Shown here in pieces: positions 18,823-26,498 of a DNA stretch of 64,000 bases. Origin of the DNA: Fischerella sp. CENA71 (GTDB taxonomy: Bacteria > Cyanobacteriota > Cyanobacteriia > Cyanobacteriales > Nostocaceae); the NCBI GenBank assembly GCA_024239075.1, contig JANBVI010000064.1, positions 434,001-498,000 on the forward strand. Direction: 5' to 3'. Within the stretch, counting starts at the first letter, position 1, and every line of letters starts with the position of its first letter. A program made the translations under genes and the position numbers. Below the pieces are notes generated by a model. It did no database searches. It saw only the letters and a program-made list of their open reading frames with translations, and was not told the origin of the DNA.

Positions 18823-20473
18823 TAAAAGACACGGGGACAAAGAGACACGGGGACGCGGGGAAAGCTTTACTCTCCGCCTCCGCGCGTCTCCATTTTTGCG
18901 TTTCGCGATCGCCCTATTTAGTGGTATTTTGATGGGGCTAACTGTCGCCCCCGTCAATGCTTGGTTTTTAGGATGGTTCGCCTTAGCGCCTTTATGGTTA
19001 TTAATAGTTGATTCTGCAAAATCAAAATTCCCATTTCTCCCCATCTCTCTAGCTTGGGGTATTGGTTATCACGGTCTAGCCCTATCTTGGATCACAGGAA
19101 TTCACCCCATGACTTGGATGGGGGTTCCTTGGTTAGCAAGTTTGGGAATAGCTATTTTTTGTTGGGTATTCATCACTCTCTGGGGTGCTGCATCTGTGGC
19201 AATGTGGGCAACAGGGATGAGAATTATTTGTGATTCTATCCCACAACCCTACGGCCGTGTTCTGATTGGCACTGCCTTGTGGTGTGGTGTAGAGACTATC
19301 TTGAGTTGGGGAGCCTTATTTTGGACTTCTATTTCATACACCCAAAGTCCATATAATCTTGTAATTTTGCATCTTGGTCAACTTTCGGGTCCCTATGCCG
19401 TAACAGCTGCGATCGTCGCCGTCAATGGGCTGATTGCGGAAGCTTGTATCAACCGCAGAGGCGCAGAGAACGCAGAGAGAATTTCCTCTGTGTTCTCTGC
19501 GCCTCTGTGGTTTGTTAATAAATATCTCATCAGCGCCACGGGGTTACTAATTAGCCTACACCTGATAGGTTTTTTCTTATACACTCCTCCCCTAGTACAA
19601 CCACCAGCAGCAGCCCTGAAGGTCGGAATTATTCAAGGTAATATTCCTAACCAAATAAAACTTTATCCAGAAGGCTTACGTCGGGCTTTAGAAGGCTATA
19701 CTACTGGTTATTTAAGCTTAGTAGATCAAGGAGTAGAGGCTGTACTGACGCCAGAAGGAGCCTTACCTTTCTTTGAGAGTAATATTATACATAGTTCCTT
19801 GGTGGCAGCAGTGCGATCGCAAGGGGTAGTAGCTTGGATTGGCGGTTTTGGACACAAGGGAAAAAGTTATACAAATAGCTTGCTGACTGTCACAGGAGAT
19901 GGTAAGTTATTTAGTCGTTACGACAAGGTGAAGTTAGTACCCATTGGTGAATATGTGCCGTTTGAAAACCTTTTAGGCGGTATTATTAGTCGCTTGTCGC
20001 CACTGGATGAACACCAAGTTCCTGGTTCACCAAATCAAATTTTTAACACACCTTTTGGTCGTGCGATCGCAGGTATTTGCTATGAATCTGCTTTTCCTGA
20101 AGTATTTCGCTATCAAGCTCAAGCAGGCGGACAGTTTATTCTCAGCTCATCTAATGATGCTCATTACAGTGCATCAATGCCAGCCCAGCATCACGCCCAG
20201 GATATCATGCGGGCAATTGAAACTGATAGATGGGCAGTACGGGCGACGAATACAGGATATTCAGCTTTTGTAGATCCCCACGGGCGAACAAAATGGATTT
20301 CGGGACATAATACTTACGAGATTCACGCTGAAACTATTTATCGCCGTCAGACACAGACTTTATATGTGCGTTGGGGTGATTGGTTAACGCCGTTGTTATT
20401 AGTATCAGCTGGGGGAGTATGGCTGGTCAATTTTTTGATTGTCCAACTCTCACGCAAGCAGGGGTTGAACTAG
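18803..20473 (+). CDS. lnt: apolipoprotein N-acyltransferase
   Basis: This membrane enzyme adds the third acyl chain to lipoproteins. An N-terminal block of about six membrane helices is followed by a nitrilase-like periplasmic domain. The catalytic triad appears as Glu in LTPEGALPF, Lys in [16 protein letters not shown] and Cys in [11 protein letters not shown]. The start is uncertain. The ATG at 18803 overlaps gyrA by 20 bp, and its first 25 or so codons are repeat-derived ([13 protein letters not shown]); an internal Met at 18932 (MGLTVAP) is too late for the first helix. A 62-bp palindrome is embedded in the frame at 19451-19512, adding about 21 residues. The 3' end overlaps the convergent gene at 20427. 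Confidence 0.9.
   Translation: MRQKQSNKRHGDKETRGRGESFTLRLRASPFLRFAIALFSGILMGLTVAPVNAWFLGWFALAPLWLLIVDSAKSKFPFLPISLAWGIGYHGLALSWITGIHPMTWMGVPWLASLGIAIFCWVFITLWGAASVAMWATGMRIICDSIPQPYGRVLIGTALWCGVETILSWGALFWTSISYTQSPYNLVILHLGQLSGPYAVTAAIVAVNGLIAEACINRRGAENAERISSVFSAPLWFVNKYLISATGLLISLHLIGFFLYTPPLVQPPAAALKVGIIQGNIPNQIKLYPEGLRRALEGYTTGYLSLVDQGVEAVLTPEGALPFFESNIIHSSLVAAVRSQGVVAWIGGFGHKGKSYTNSLLTVTGDGKLFSRYDKVKLVPIGEYVPFENLLGGIISRLSPLDEHQVPGSPNQIFNTPFGRAIAGICYESAFPEVFRYQAQAGGQFILSSSNDAHYSASMPAQHHAQDIMRAIETDRWAVRATNTGYSAFVDPHGRTKWISGHNTYEIHAETIYRRQTQTLYVRWGDWLTPLLLVSAGGVWLVNFLIVQLSRKQGLN
19451..19512. repeat. palindromic repeat inserted inside lnt
   Basis: Arms at 19451-19477 (AACCGCAGAGGCGCAGAGAA then CGCAGAG) and 19486-19512 are almost perfectly complementary. 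The family 'GAGGCGCAGAGAACGCAGAG' normally lies between genes in cyanobacteria; here it is translated in frame as [20 protein letters not shown]. It sits between a membrane helix and the catalytic domain, a place likely to tolerate extra residues. Confidence 0.9.
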
Positions 20474-21014
20474 CAGTAGGGGGATCAGGGTAAATTGCCA
20501 AAGTATGATATTGGGGAGAGCCAGTATCATAGACAATTTCAAAGGTGTATAACTTGTTTTTTCCGCTTTCTTCAGTAACTACTGTTAAAAGTGTTTTAGC
20601 AGCATTAGGTAGACCAGGAATATTTATTTTCTTAATTCGCCTGAGTTGAATTACATGTGCTGCGGAGTTTTTACAATCTCCGGCGTTGTTATTGCGATCT
20701 GGACCAAACTGCATACACATCGGCCCATCAAAATCCATTGTCACCTGGGATGGGTCATTTAACCAAACTTTTTTAATTGTTTCTCCAGATGGAATAAAAC
20801 TTAAATTTGTTCCTTGCTGAAACCAGACATTAATAGTAGGTGTTGCTCCTCCTAAACCTTGCGCTTGACAAGAAAACATAGAGCGGAGAACAGCATTATT
20901 AGCCAAGGCACGACCTGCTACCATAATGATTGCAGCAGAAAAAATTAGAGAAGCTAGAGTTAATAAATACGAATTTTTTGGGGGTTTGAATTGCAGGTTA
21001 ATGTGATGTTTCAT
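20427..21014 (-). CDS. VirB9/TraK-like secretion channel protein
   Basis: This is a 195-residue exported protein with an N-terminal hydrophobic segment (LTLASLIFSAAIIMVAGRALA). The core reads NLSFIPSGETIKKVWLNDPSQV, later VIQLRRIKKINIP, then LLTVVTEESGKNKLYTFEIVYD. That order (beta-strand opening, 'G-E-x-I-x-x-V-x-x-x-D-P-S', then threading to 'T-x-L-T-V-V-T...Y-x-F') is characteristic of VirB9/TrbG/TraK components of type IV secretion cores. It is the last gene of the minus-strand operon, directly after the VirB10-like gene (125-bp gap). The match is by eye only. It is shorter than classical VirB9 (about 290), so a TraK-like or truncated N-domain form is possible. Confidence 0.6.
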   Translation of the reverse strand: MKHHINLQFKPPKNSYLLTLASLIFSAAIIMVAGRALANNAVLRSMFSCQAQGLGGATPTINVWFQQGTNLSFIPSGETIKKVWLNDPSQVTMDFDGPMCMQFGPDRNNNAGDCKNSAAHVIQLRRIKKINIPGLPNAAKTLLTVVTEESGKNKLYTFEIVYDTGSPQYHTLAIYPDPPTASSTPACVRVGQSKN

Positions 21015-21139
21015 ATCATGTCTGCTTGAACACTTATACTATGCAGTTGAGGTCGGTAATTGGTAATGGATAATGGGTAATTGGTAATGACAAATGACGA
21101 TCTTCGCCAGTAATTATTACTGTCCCGACCCACTTGATA

Positions 21140-22765
21140 TTAAAGCTGCATGGTTTGATTGATATATATTTCTATTTCTTTTCCTGCTGGTAAAAACCAA
21201 ATATTGGTGCGTTGCATTGCTTGAGAAATTGCCTGTTGATTACGCTGGGTAATTTGGGGAACTACTGTTTTCACACCACCTTCCAAAATCCCAGCGAAGA
21301 GATTACGTTGGGGATTGCTGTTGGTAACAACAGTACCTGTAGAAGTGGTAGTAACTTGGGATTCTGTACGATTAAATAATTCTGCGGCTTTACCAATCCC
21401 TCCCAATACAAATTGTTGAGCATCAATCATGGTAGTGGATGTTCCTTTTTTATATTGGTTGGCAACTAGAGGTTTACCTGCTGAGGCACGAATGAGGATG
21501 GCGTTTTGTGGTAAGCTTTGCTCTGTCAAGTTGCCATTGTTTTCCCTGACTACTTTGACTACATCTAACTGCACCAAACCTTGTTCAGAAATAGAACTAA
21601 CTTGAGCCAAAAACTCAGTTTTTTCTGGTAAAATAATCTCACCATTTGTTGATTTTAATGGTTCTTTTAAGCGAACTACAAAGACATTTTGAGGACTGTC
21701 ATCTTTCTTATTATTGTTTGTTGCTCTACTAGTTTCTCCAAAGACAGCAGTAGCTAATACAGCTTTTACACTGGTTCCTACTCTTACAGACTTCGGACTA
21801 TTTGGTTGTGCTTGACTAACAATAGAACTTGGTGGTTTTGGGGTATTATCCTGGGATTGAGAGTTGGCTGTTTGTGGCGGATTTTTTGTATTTTGTACAG
21901 GTATAGGTACAGAAGTTGGACGATTTACATTGGTATTATTGGTATTATTAGGTGTAGCAACGGCTAAAACTTGACCATAGCTACCCAGTTTTGATAATCT
22001 TGCCCATTCTTGCAAGGGATCTGGTGTGGGTTGGGGAGTGAATTGAACTGTTGGTTGAGTTTCTGGTGTGGGAACTACAGGTAGCGGTGAAGTCGATTGC
22101 GGTGGGGTTTGGGGTACTGTGACGATCCGCGTGACTACCCTTGGCGGCATGTAAACTGTTTTTGTAGGTGTAGGTGTTGTTTGTAAAGCAATTTTGGGTC
22201 TGTTATTTCTGGAATTTGCTAGCTCAGAAGTTGGTTGTGCTGGTATGACTTTTGGAGTTCTTAGCTGTTGCTGTGCTAATTTCACAGCTTGCGCTTGTTC
22301 AGCTAAGGCTAATTTTGTTTTTAAAGTCTCTACTTCTCCTTCTAGTTGTTGTAAGCGCGTCTCAGTCGTTGTTTGCGGCGTTTTTGGTGAAACGACATTA
22401 GCTTTTCTAGGTTTTTGATTGCTAGCACTCATCAGCTGTGATAAAAAAGCACCAGCCACTAAAACTAAAGCAAAAGTGGTAGTTCCTACAAAGGCTAATT
22501 TCGCAAAAGGATTTGATGAGAGGGATTGCTTGGTGCTAACTTCTGGTGGTGGAGAAGGTGAAGATGGCTGTGGTAAGTTGGCTACATCTTCCTCTGCTTT
22601 TGCTTCTGTTTGTGTTTCAATGGTTGGAGACTCCTGTTCAAAGCCAACCAATTTTGCCATTTGCAGTTCCCAATCAGATAATCCTAGTTCCGGTTGATAA
22701 TTCTCATGGAGCGGAGTATCTATATTTTCTGGGTGAGTTTCTGAAGGAATAGAATATCGAGTCAT
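21140..22765 (-). CDS. TrbI/VirB10-like core complex protein
   Basis: This 541-residue protein has the VirB10 layout. There is a cytoplasmic N-terminus (1-85), one membrane helix (about 88-112, FVGTTTFALVLVAGAFL), a short coiled coil (LQQLEGEVETLKTKLALAEQ) and a long Pro/Thr/Gln-rich periplasmic linker (170-330). A C-terminal beta domain with VRVGTSVKAVLATAV, EIILPEKTEFLAQV and the final FLPAGKEIEIYI matches the TrbI/VirB10 fold. VirB10 spans the envelope and opens the outer-membrane pore in response to ATPases. It follows the VirB8-like genes by 25 bp, as expected for an operon. Confidence 0.85.
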   Translation of the reverse strand: MTRYSIPSETHPENIDTPLHENYQPELGLSDWELQMAKLVGFEQESPTIETQTEAKAEEDVANLPQPSSPSPPPEVSTKQSLSSNPFAKLAFVGTTTFALVLVAGAFLSQLMSASNQKPRKANVVSPKTPQTTTETRLQQLEGEVETLKTKLALAEQAQAVKLAQQQLRTPKVIPAQPTSELANSRNNRPKIALQTTPTPTKTVYMPPRVVTRIVTVPQTPPQSTSPLPVVPTPETQPTVQFTPQPTPDPLQEWARLSKLGSYGQVLAVATPNNTNNTNVNRPTSVPIPVQNTKNPPQTANSQSQDNTPKPPSSIVSQAQPNSPKSVRVGTSVKAVLATAVFGETSRATNNNKKDDSPQNVFVVRLKEPLKSTNGEIILPEKTEFLAQVSSISEQGLVQLDVVKVVRENNGNLTEQSLPQNAILIRASAGKPLVANQYKKGTSTTMIDAQQFVLGGIGKAAELFNRTESQVTTTSTGTVVTNSNPQRNLFAGILEGGVKTVVPQITQRNQQAISQAMQRTNIWFLPAGKEIEIYINQTMQL

Positions 22766-22790
22766 AATAAAGCTTTAGTTTATAGTTTAA

Positions 22791-23468
22791 TCAGGAGCAG
22801 TTTTTATCTTTGATGTCGCATATATTGTAGATTTCTAGTCTAGCTTCACCGATTCGGTAAGCTGCTATATGCCAAGATAGTGGTAGATCAGGTAATGTGA
22901 CTTTTTGATTATCGATTGCTTGGATTAAGATTTGTTTATTGAATGCGATCGCTTTCCCTAATCTATCAGAATTATTAAATATTAATTGATTCCCTTGTAA
23001 CTCTACTTTCCATTTGCCATTAGTAATTTTTACAGGTTGAGAAATTCTTTGAATAATAAAAACACTTTCAGCACCGCGATTCGCAAATTGGTTTACTGTA
23101 TTTGGATTAATAATTTCGGATTGAAATTTTTGCTTGACTTCATTTGTTAAAAGCTCTGAACTAATTTCCCATATTGTTTCGGGCGATTGTTGTTGAGACC
23201 AGGTTAGCATTAAGGTCATTGTTTCACCGACGAAACGCCGGATGGTGTCTGGATATCGTTCTAAATTTTGCCTCGGATCTGCTGTAATCGCACGACCATC
23301 AGCAAGTTGTACTAAACTTTGAGGAGTTAATTGCTTACTTAGCTGTTGCAACATAGAACCGTGGAACATTAGTATGAGCAATGCAAAAATATTTAAACCA
23401 AAAGTTCCAACAGCAAACAATGGTAATATACTACTTTTCTTTTTATTTTCTTGTTTAAGTAACTGCAT
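22791..23468 (-). CDS. VirB8/TraE-like inner-membrane protein (paralogue A)
   Basis: This 225-residue protein has a short basic cytoplasmic end, one membrane helix (residues 15-36, LFAVGTFGLNIFALLILMF) and a periplasmic domain. That is the topology of VirB8/TraE scaffold proteins. It is a paralogue of the neighbouring gene: LVQLADGRAITADPRQN...PDTIRRFVGETMTLMLTWS matches FVQLINGQAITVNDDLERDPEVIRQFVSKSMTSMFNWS. The C-terminus has three Cys (NICDIKDKNCS). The family assignment rests mainly on topology and operon position. Confidence 0.6.
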   Translation of the reverse strand: MQLLKQENKKKSSILPLFAVGTFGLNIFALLILMFHGSMLQQLSKQLTPQSLVQLADGRAITADPRQNLERYPDTIRRFVGETMTLMLTWSQQQSPETIWEISSELLTNEVKQKFQSEIINPNTVNQFANRGAESVFIIQRISQPVKITNGKWKVELQGNQLIFNNSDRLGKAIAFNKQILIQAIDNQKVTLPDLPLSWHIAAYRIGEARLEIYNICDIKDKNCS

Positions 23469-23539
23469 GAGTTAATTCTATAAAATAAATTTCATATGGA
23501 TGAAATACCGACAAAAGTCTAATTATCTTATTCTTATTC

Positions 23540-24364
23540 TTACCTCACAAAGCTGTCTGATTGTGTTTCAATTCCACACTGCCGTAATTGCTCCTGACTT
23601 AAACTGTTATATTGATCTAACAGACATAAATTACGGATTTCGTAAATTTCTAATTTTTCAGATCGCATACTATAAATTGCTTTTTGCAAAACGCTGGAAG
23701 TATCATCTAGCGGATAAGGAAAATAATCGACTGCTTGTACAAGTAAATCTTTATTGAAGGGAATAATTACTTTTCTCCCATCCGATTTTTTGGTTTGGAT
23801 CAAGTCAGCGACTAAACCAACTCGCCACTTACCAGGTTTAATTTTTTGCGGAGGATAAACCCGCTTAATAACTATTTGTGCATTTATGGCTTGGCTAGAA
23901 TTATTAGCGAAAACTTCTGGTGGTGTCATCGCTGCTATTTCACTTAAAAAACCTTTGCGAAAATCTTCTGAGATCGCAAAGCTAGCAATCCAACTACTAG
24001 TACTAACTTTTTTGCTATTCCCTTCAGGTGTTGGTATAAATATGCCTAAATCTGGTTTAGGTTTGGTTACTTCTTCAACATTTTGTGGTGGAAGTTTACC
24101 AGACCAGTTAAACATTGAGGTCATACTTTTACTGACAAATTGGCGAATTACTTCTGGATCTCTTTCCAAATCATCATTCACAGTGATTGCTTGACCATTG
24201 ATTAATTGTACAAAGGAGGCGGGTTTTCTCAGACTCAGCTGACGAATTTTTAAACCTTGGAATGCTAATAAAAATAAAGCTAATAATTGCAATCCGAAAG
24301 TTGCGATCGCAAATGTAGTCAAAAGACTAACTGTTCGCTGCTTTTTCTCTAATAGGCGTACCAT
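23540..24364 (-). CDS. VirB8/TraE-like inner-membrane protein (paralogue B)
   Basis: This 274-residue protein has a basic N-terminus (RLLEKKQR), a membrane helix (residues 12-36) and a periplasmic domain homologous to the next gene's product, with a 40-residue insert (PKPDLGIFIPTPEGNSKK). Its start codon shares one base with the stop of the upstream VirB6-like gene, so the two are translationally linked. Two adjacent VirB8-like genes suggest a heteromeric scaffold. Assignment is by topology and context. Confidence 0.6.
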   Translation of the reverse strand: MVRLLEKKQRTVSLLTTFAIATFGLQLLALFLLAFQGLKIRQLSLRKPASFVQLINGQAITVNDDLERDPEVIRQFVSKSMTSMFNWSGKLPPQNVEEVTKPKPDLGIFIPTPEGNSKKVSTSSWIASFAISEDFRKGFLSEIAAMTPPEVFANNSSQAINAQIVIKRVYPPQKIKPGKWRVGLVADLIQTKKSDGRKVIIPFNKDLLVQAVDYFPYPLDDTSSVLQKAIYSMRSEKLEIYEIRNLCLLDQYNSLSQEQLRQCGIETQSDSFVR

Positions 24365-25428
24365 TATATCCTCTCTTTTGCCAACGCATATGTATTACTA
24401 ATTGCATTAAATACTGCAAATCCCCCCGCACCAGCTAAAAGCAAAGATACGATTGGTGCTAAAAGTCCTAAAAAAATCATGAACCACATTAAATCAGGAT
24501 CAGCTGTTGCATCTTCACCAGGACCATTCACAATCACTGTGGCAGTTAAAATTGCAATAATAGTGAAGGAAATTTTGGCAATTCCCAGCGATAAAAATCC
24601 AGTCATCCAAGCAAAAATCGGTTTACCAGCAACAGGTAGCAAAGAACCTCCCACAGCTAATGGTCCCAAAGTCGCTATTAGCAACATCGTAGCTTCGATT
24701 AAATTTTGAAAAGCATATTGTAAGGAAATGAGAAAATTTTTGATACTAGTTTGGACTGTGGAACCTAAAAAAGAATTAAAGGTATTTTCTGATACACCAA
24801 TAGTACTATATGCAATCTGATTAATTTTATTTTCTAATCTACTAATCCAAACTTTATCACCATATAAATCTCTATATGTCTGCCATAGAATATCAGTTTT
24901 TTCTTTGGCTCTCACAAAACATTGATTTTGTTGTTCACCTGTTAATGACTGGCAAGGACGCAGCATAGAGCCAGCTACTTCTTCAGCAACACCCATATTC
25001 AATGCTTGCTGGTAATTTTTATTAGCATCTGCTGTGGTGATTACTTGCTGATTCACTGTGTTAATAAAATTTCTGATTCCCAAAGTAAGATTAGATAGTA
25101 CACTACCACTTCCTGTATTAGTTAGCAGTATTACCACTATAAAAGGCCAAATTAAAGCCGAAATTGGACGGGAATATTCACTGTAAATCACATCTCGAAG
25201 CCATTGTATCATGAAAAACAAAAGGGTGCCGACGGCGAAAAATACACCCAGGTTTGTTAATGCTCCATATAAATTTTCATTAGTATTATTTTGTAATAAA
25301 TCCAACCATTGTTTGTCCCAACTTTCCGAAATTGTTTTCGCGGTCGTGAAACCACTATTGACAATATCGGGGATATCAGGGATGTTAGATTGGGCAAGAT
25401 AAAGATGAGAGAAAATAATAATGTTCAT
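24364..25428 (-). CDS. VirB6/TrbL-like polytopic membrane protein
   Basis: This 354-residue protein has an N-terminal hydrophobic start, then helices near 57-78 and 88-106, a large loop (115-225) with two Cys (LRPCQSLTGEQQNQC), and a C-terminal block of four or five helices (about 235-345). The final block includes LIATLGPLAVGGSLLP, a pattern seen in TrbL/VirB6 proteins, which form the inner-membrane channel. It sits between VirB5-like and VirB8-like genes, the canonical place for VirB6. Confidence 0.75.
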   Translation of the reverse strand: MNIIIFSHLYLAQSNIPDIPDIVNSGFTTAKTISESWDKQWLDLLQNNTNENLYGALTNLGVFFAVGTLLFFMIQWLRDVIYSEYSRPISALIWPFIVVILLTNTGSGSVLSNLTLGIRNFINTVNQQVITTADANKNYQQALNMGVAEEVAGSMLRPCQSLTGEQQNQCFVRAKEKTDILWQTYRDLYGDKVWISRLENKINQIAYSTIGVSENTFNSFLGSTVQTSIKNFLISLQYAFQNLIEATMLLIATLGPLAVGGSLLPVAGKPIFAWMTGFLSLGIAKISFTIIAILTATVIVNGPGEDATADPDLMWFMIFLGLLAPIVSLLLAGAGGFAVFNAISNTYALAKERI

Positions 25429-25517
25429 TTTTTTACTTTTAATTCATCTCTATTAGATGAAATCAAAATTATTCTCTTAACAATGACAAATGATAAATAA
25501 CGAATCACGTGTTCTAC

Positions 25518-26315
25518 TTATTGTTCAAACTGTCTCCCAAATAAATCTACTTGAAAAGTATTGCGTAAAAGTCTAGATGCTTCAGTTGCATTATCAACTC
25601 TGCGAGCGCGATTATTTTCTTCTACTTGTTGGGAAATATTAGTTAAGTTTAAATTAGAGTATTGTAGAAATTGGTTAGTTTGCATTGTTTGTGATAAATT
25701 TTCACCTGTAATTTTTGAAGTTTCCTCTTGGATTTTAATAGATTGTAGAAGTATATTCAGTTGACCTAGGCCTAAAGTAGAAGCAATTTGATTAGCAATA
25801 TTCTTAGCCTCATTTATACCCGGTATACTGTTAAGTTGATTTTGTATTTCCTCTTGAAACTTTTCAGCTTCCTCATTAAATCCTGCGATTTTTTCTATTG
25901 TTCGCTCAGTTTCTTCTAATTTTGTTTTCAATCTAAGTTGTCCATTTGTACCCATTAATCCAGATGCTGCACCACGGGTAATCAAGCGATTAATTTCATT
26001 GCTAACTAAATTCGCCCTCACAGTGGAATTATTATCAAATTTATCGGCTGAGGTATAATACCAAATTGTGCCATCACGGATGATTTCCCCAGCGGCGTTA
26101 GGGTTGGGTATGTTTAATTCTCCGATGGAACTATCAATAGCACTTTGAGCTTCAGATTCTATTGGTTGTAATGTTTCAGTCAGATTATTTCTGAGATAGT
26201 TTTGTAAATCTGTGGCGTAGGATTGAAAATCTGTCCAAACTTGACCTAAATTTGCTGTTGCTGGTAGGATGATGAAAAATGAAAGAGGAATAGAGAAAAG
26301 AATTATTTTTTTCAT
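25518..26315 (-). CDS. VirB5/TrbJ-like periplasmic coiled-coil protein
   Basis: This 265-residue protein has a Sec signal peptide (MKKIILFSIPLSFFIILPATA) and an extended alpha-helical body with coiled-coil potential around 120-170 (LKTKLEETERTIEKIAGFNEEAEKF in part). The body ends with a NISQQVEENNRARRVD helix typical of TrbJ/VirB5 tip or pilus-associated proteins. It lies between the VirB4-like ATPase and the VirB6-like gene, again the canonical order. Confidence 0.7.
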   Translation of the reverse strand: MKKIILFSIPLSFFIILPATANLGQVWTDFQSYATDLQNYLRNNLTETLQPIESEAQSAIDSSIGELNIPNPNAAGEIIRDGTIWYYTSADKFDNNSTVRANLVSNEINRLITRGAASGLMGTNGQLRLKTKLEETERTIEKIAGFNEEAEKFQEEIQNQLNSIPGINEAKNIANQIASTLGLGQLNILLQSIKIQEETSKITGENLSQTMQTNQFLQYSNLNLTNISQQVEENNRARRVDNATEASRLLRNTFQVDLFGRQFEQ

Positions 26316-26498
26316 AATTTATACCAAAAAACTGTGTGCTGAGTAATAAATTTAAAGGTGTCAAATAGAGTTTTATTGATTTACGAACACCGATGCACAC
26401 TGATAGATTTTATCTTTGCATTTAATTTTGTATTAGGCGGCTTTAGTCTTTATGGATAATATTTTCTCTGGCTAAAGCCTTTACTACAAACAAGCAGG

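Noticed and set aside
24479-24709. Plus-strand open frames inside the secretion operon (also 22194, 22419, 22546, 23886)
   Set aside because: They are shadows of the minus-strand genes, whose products have consistent membrane and domain features.
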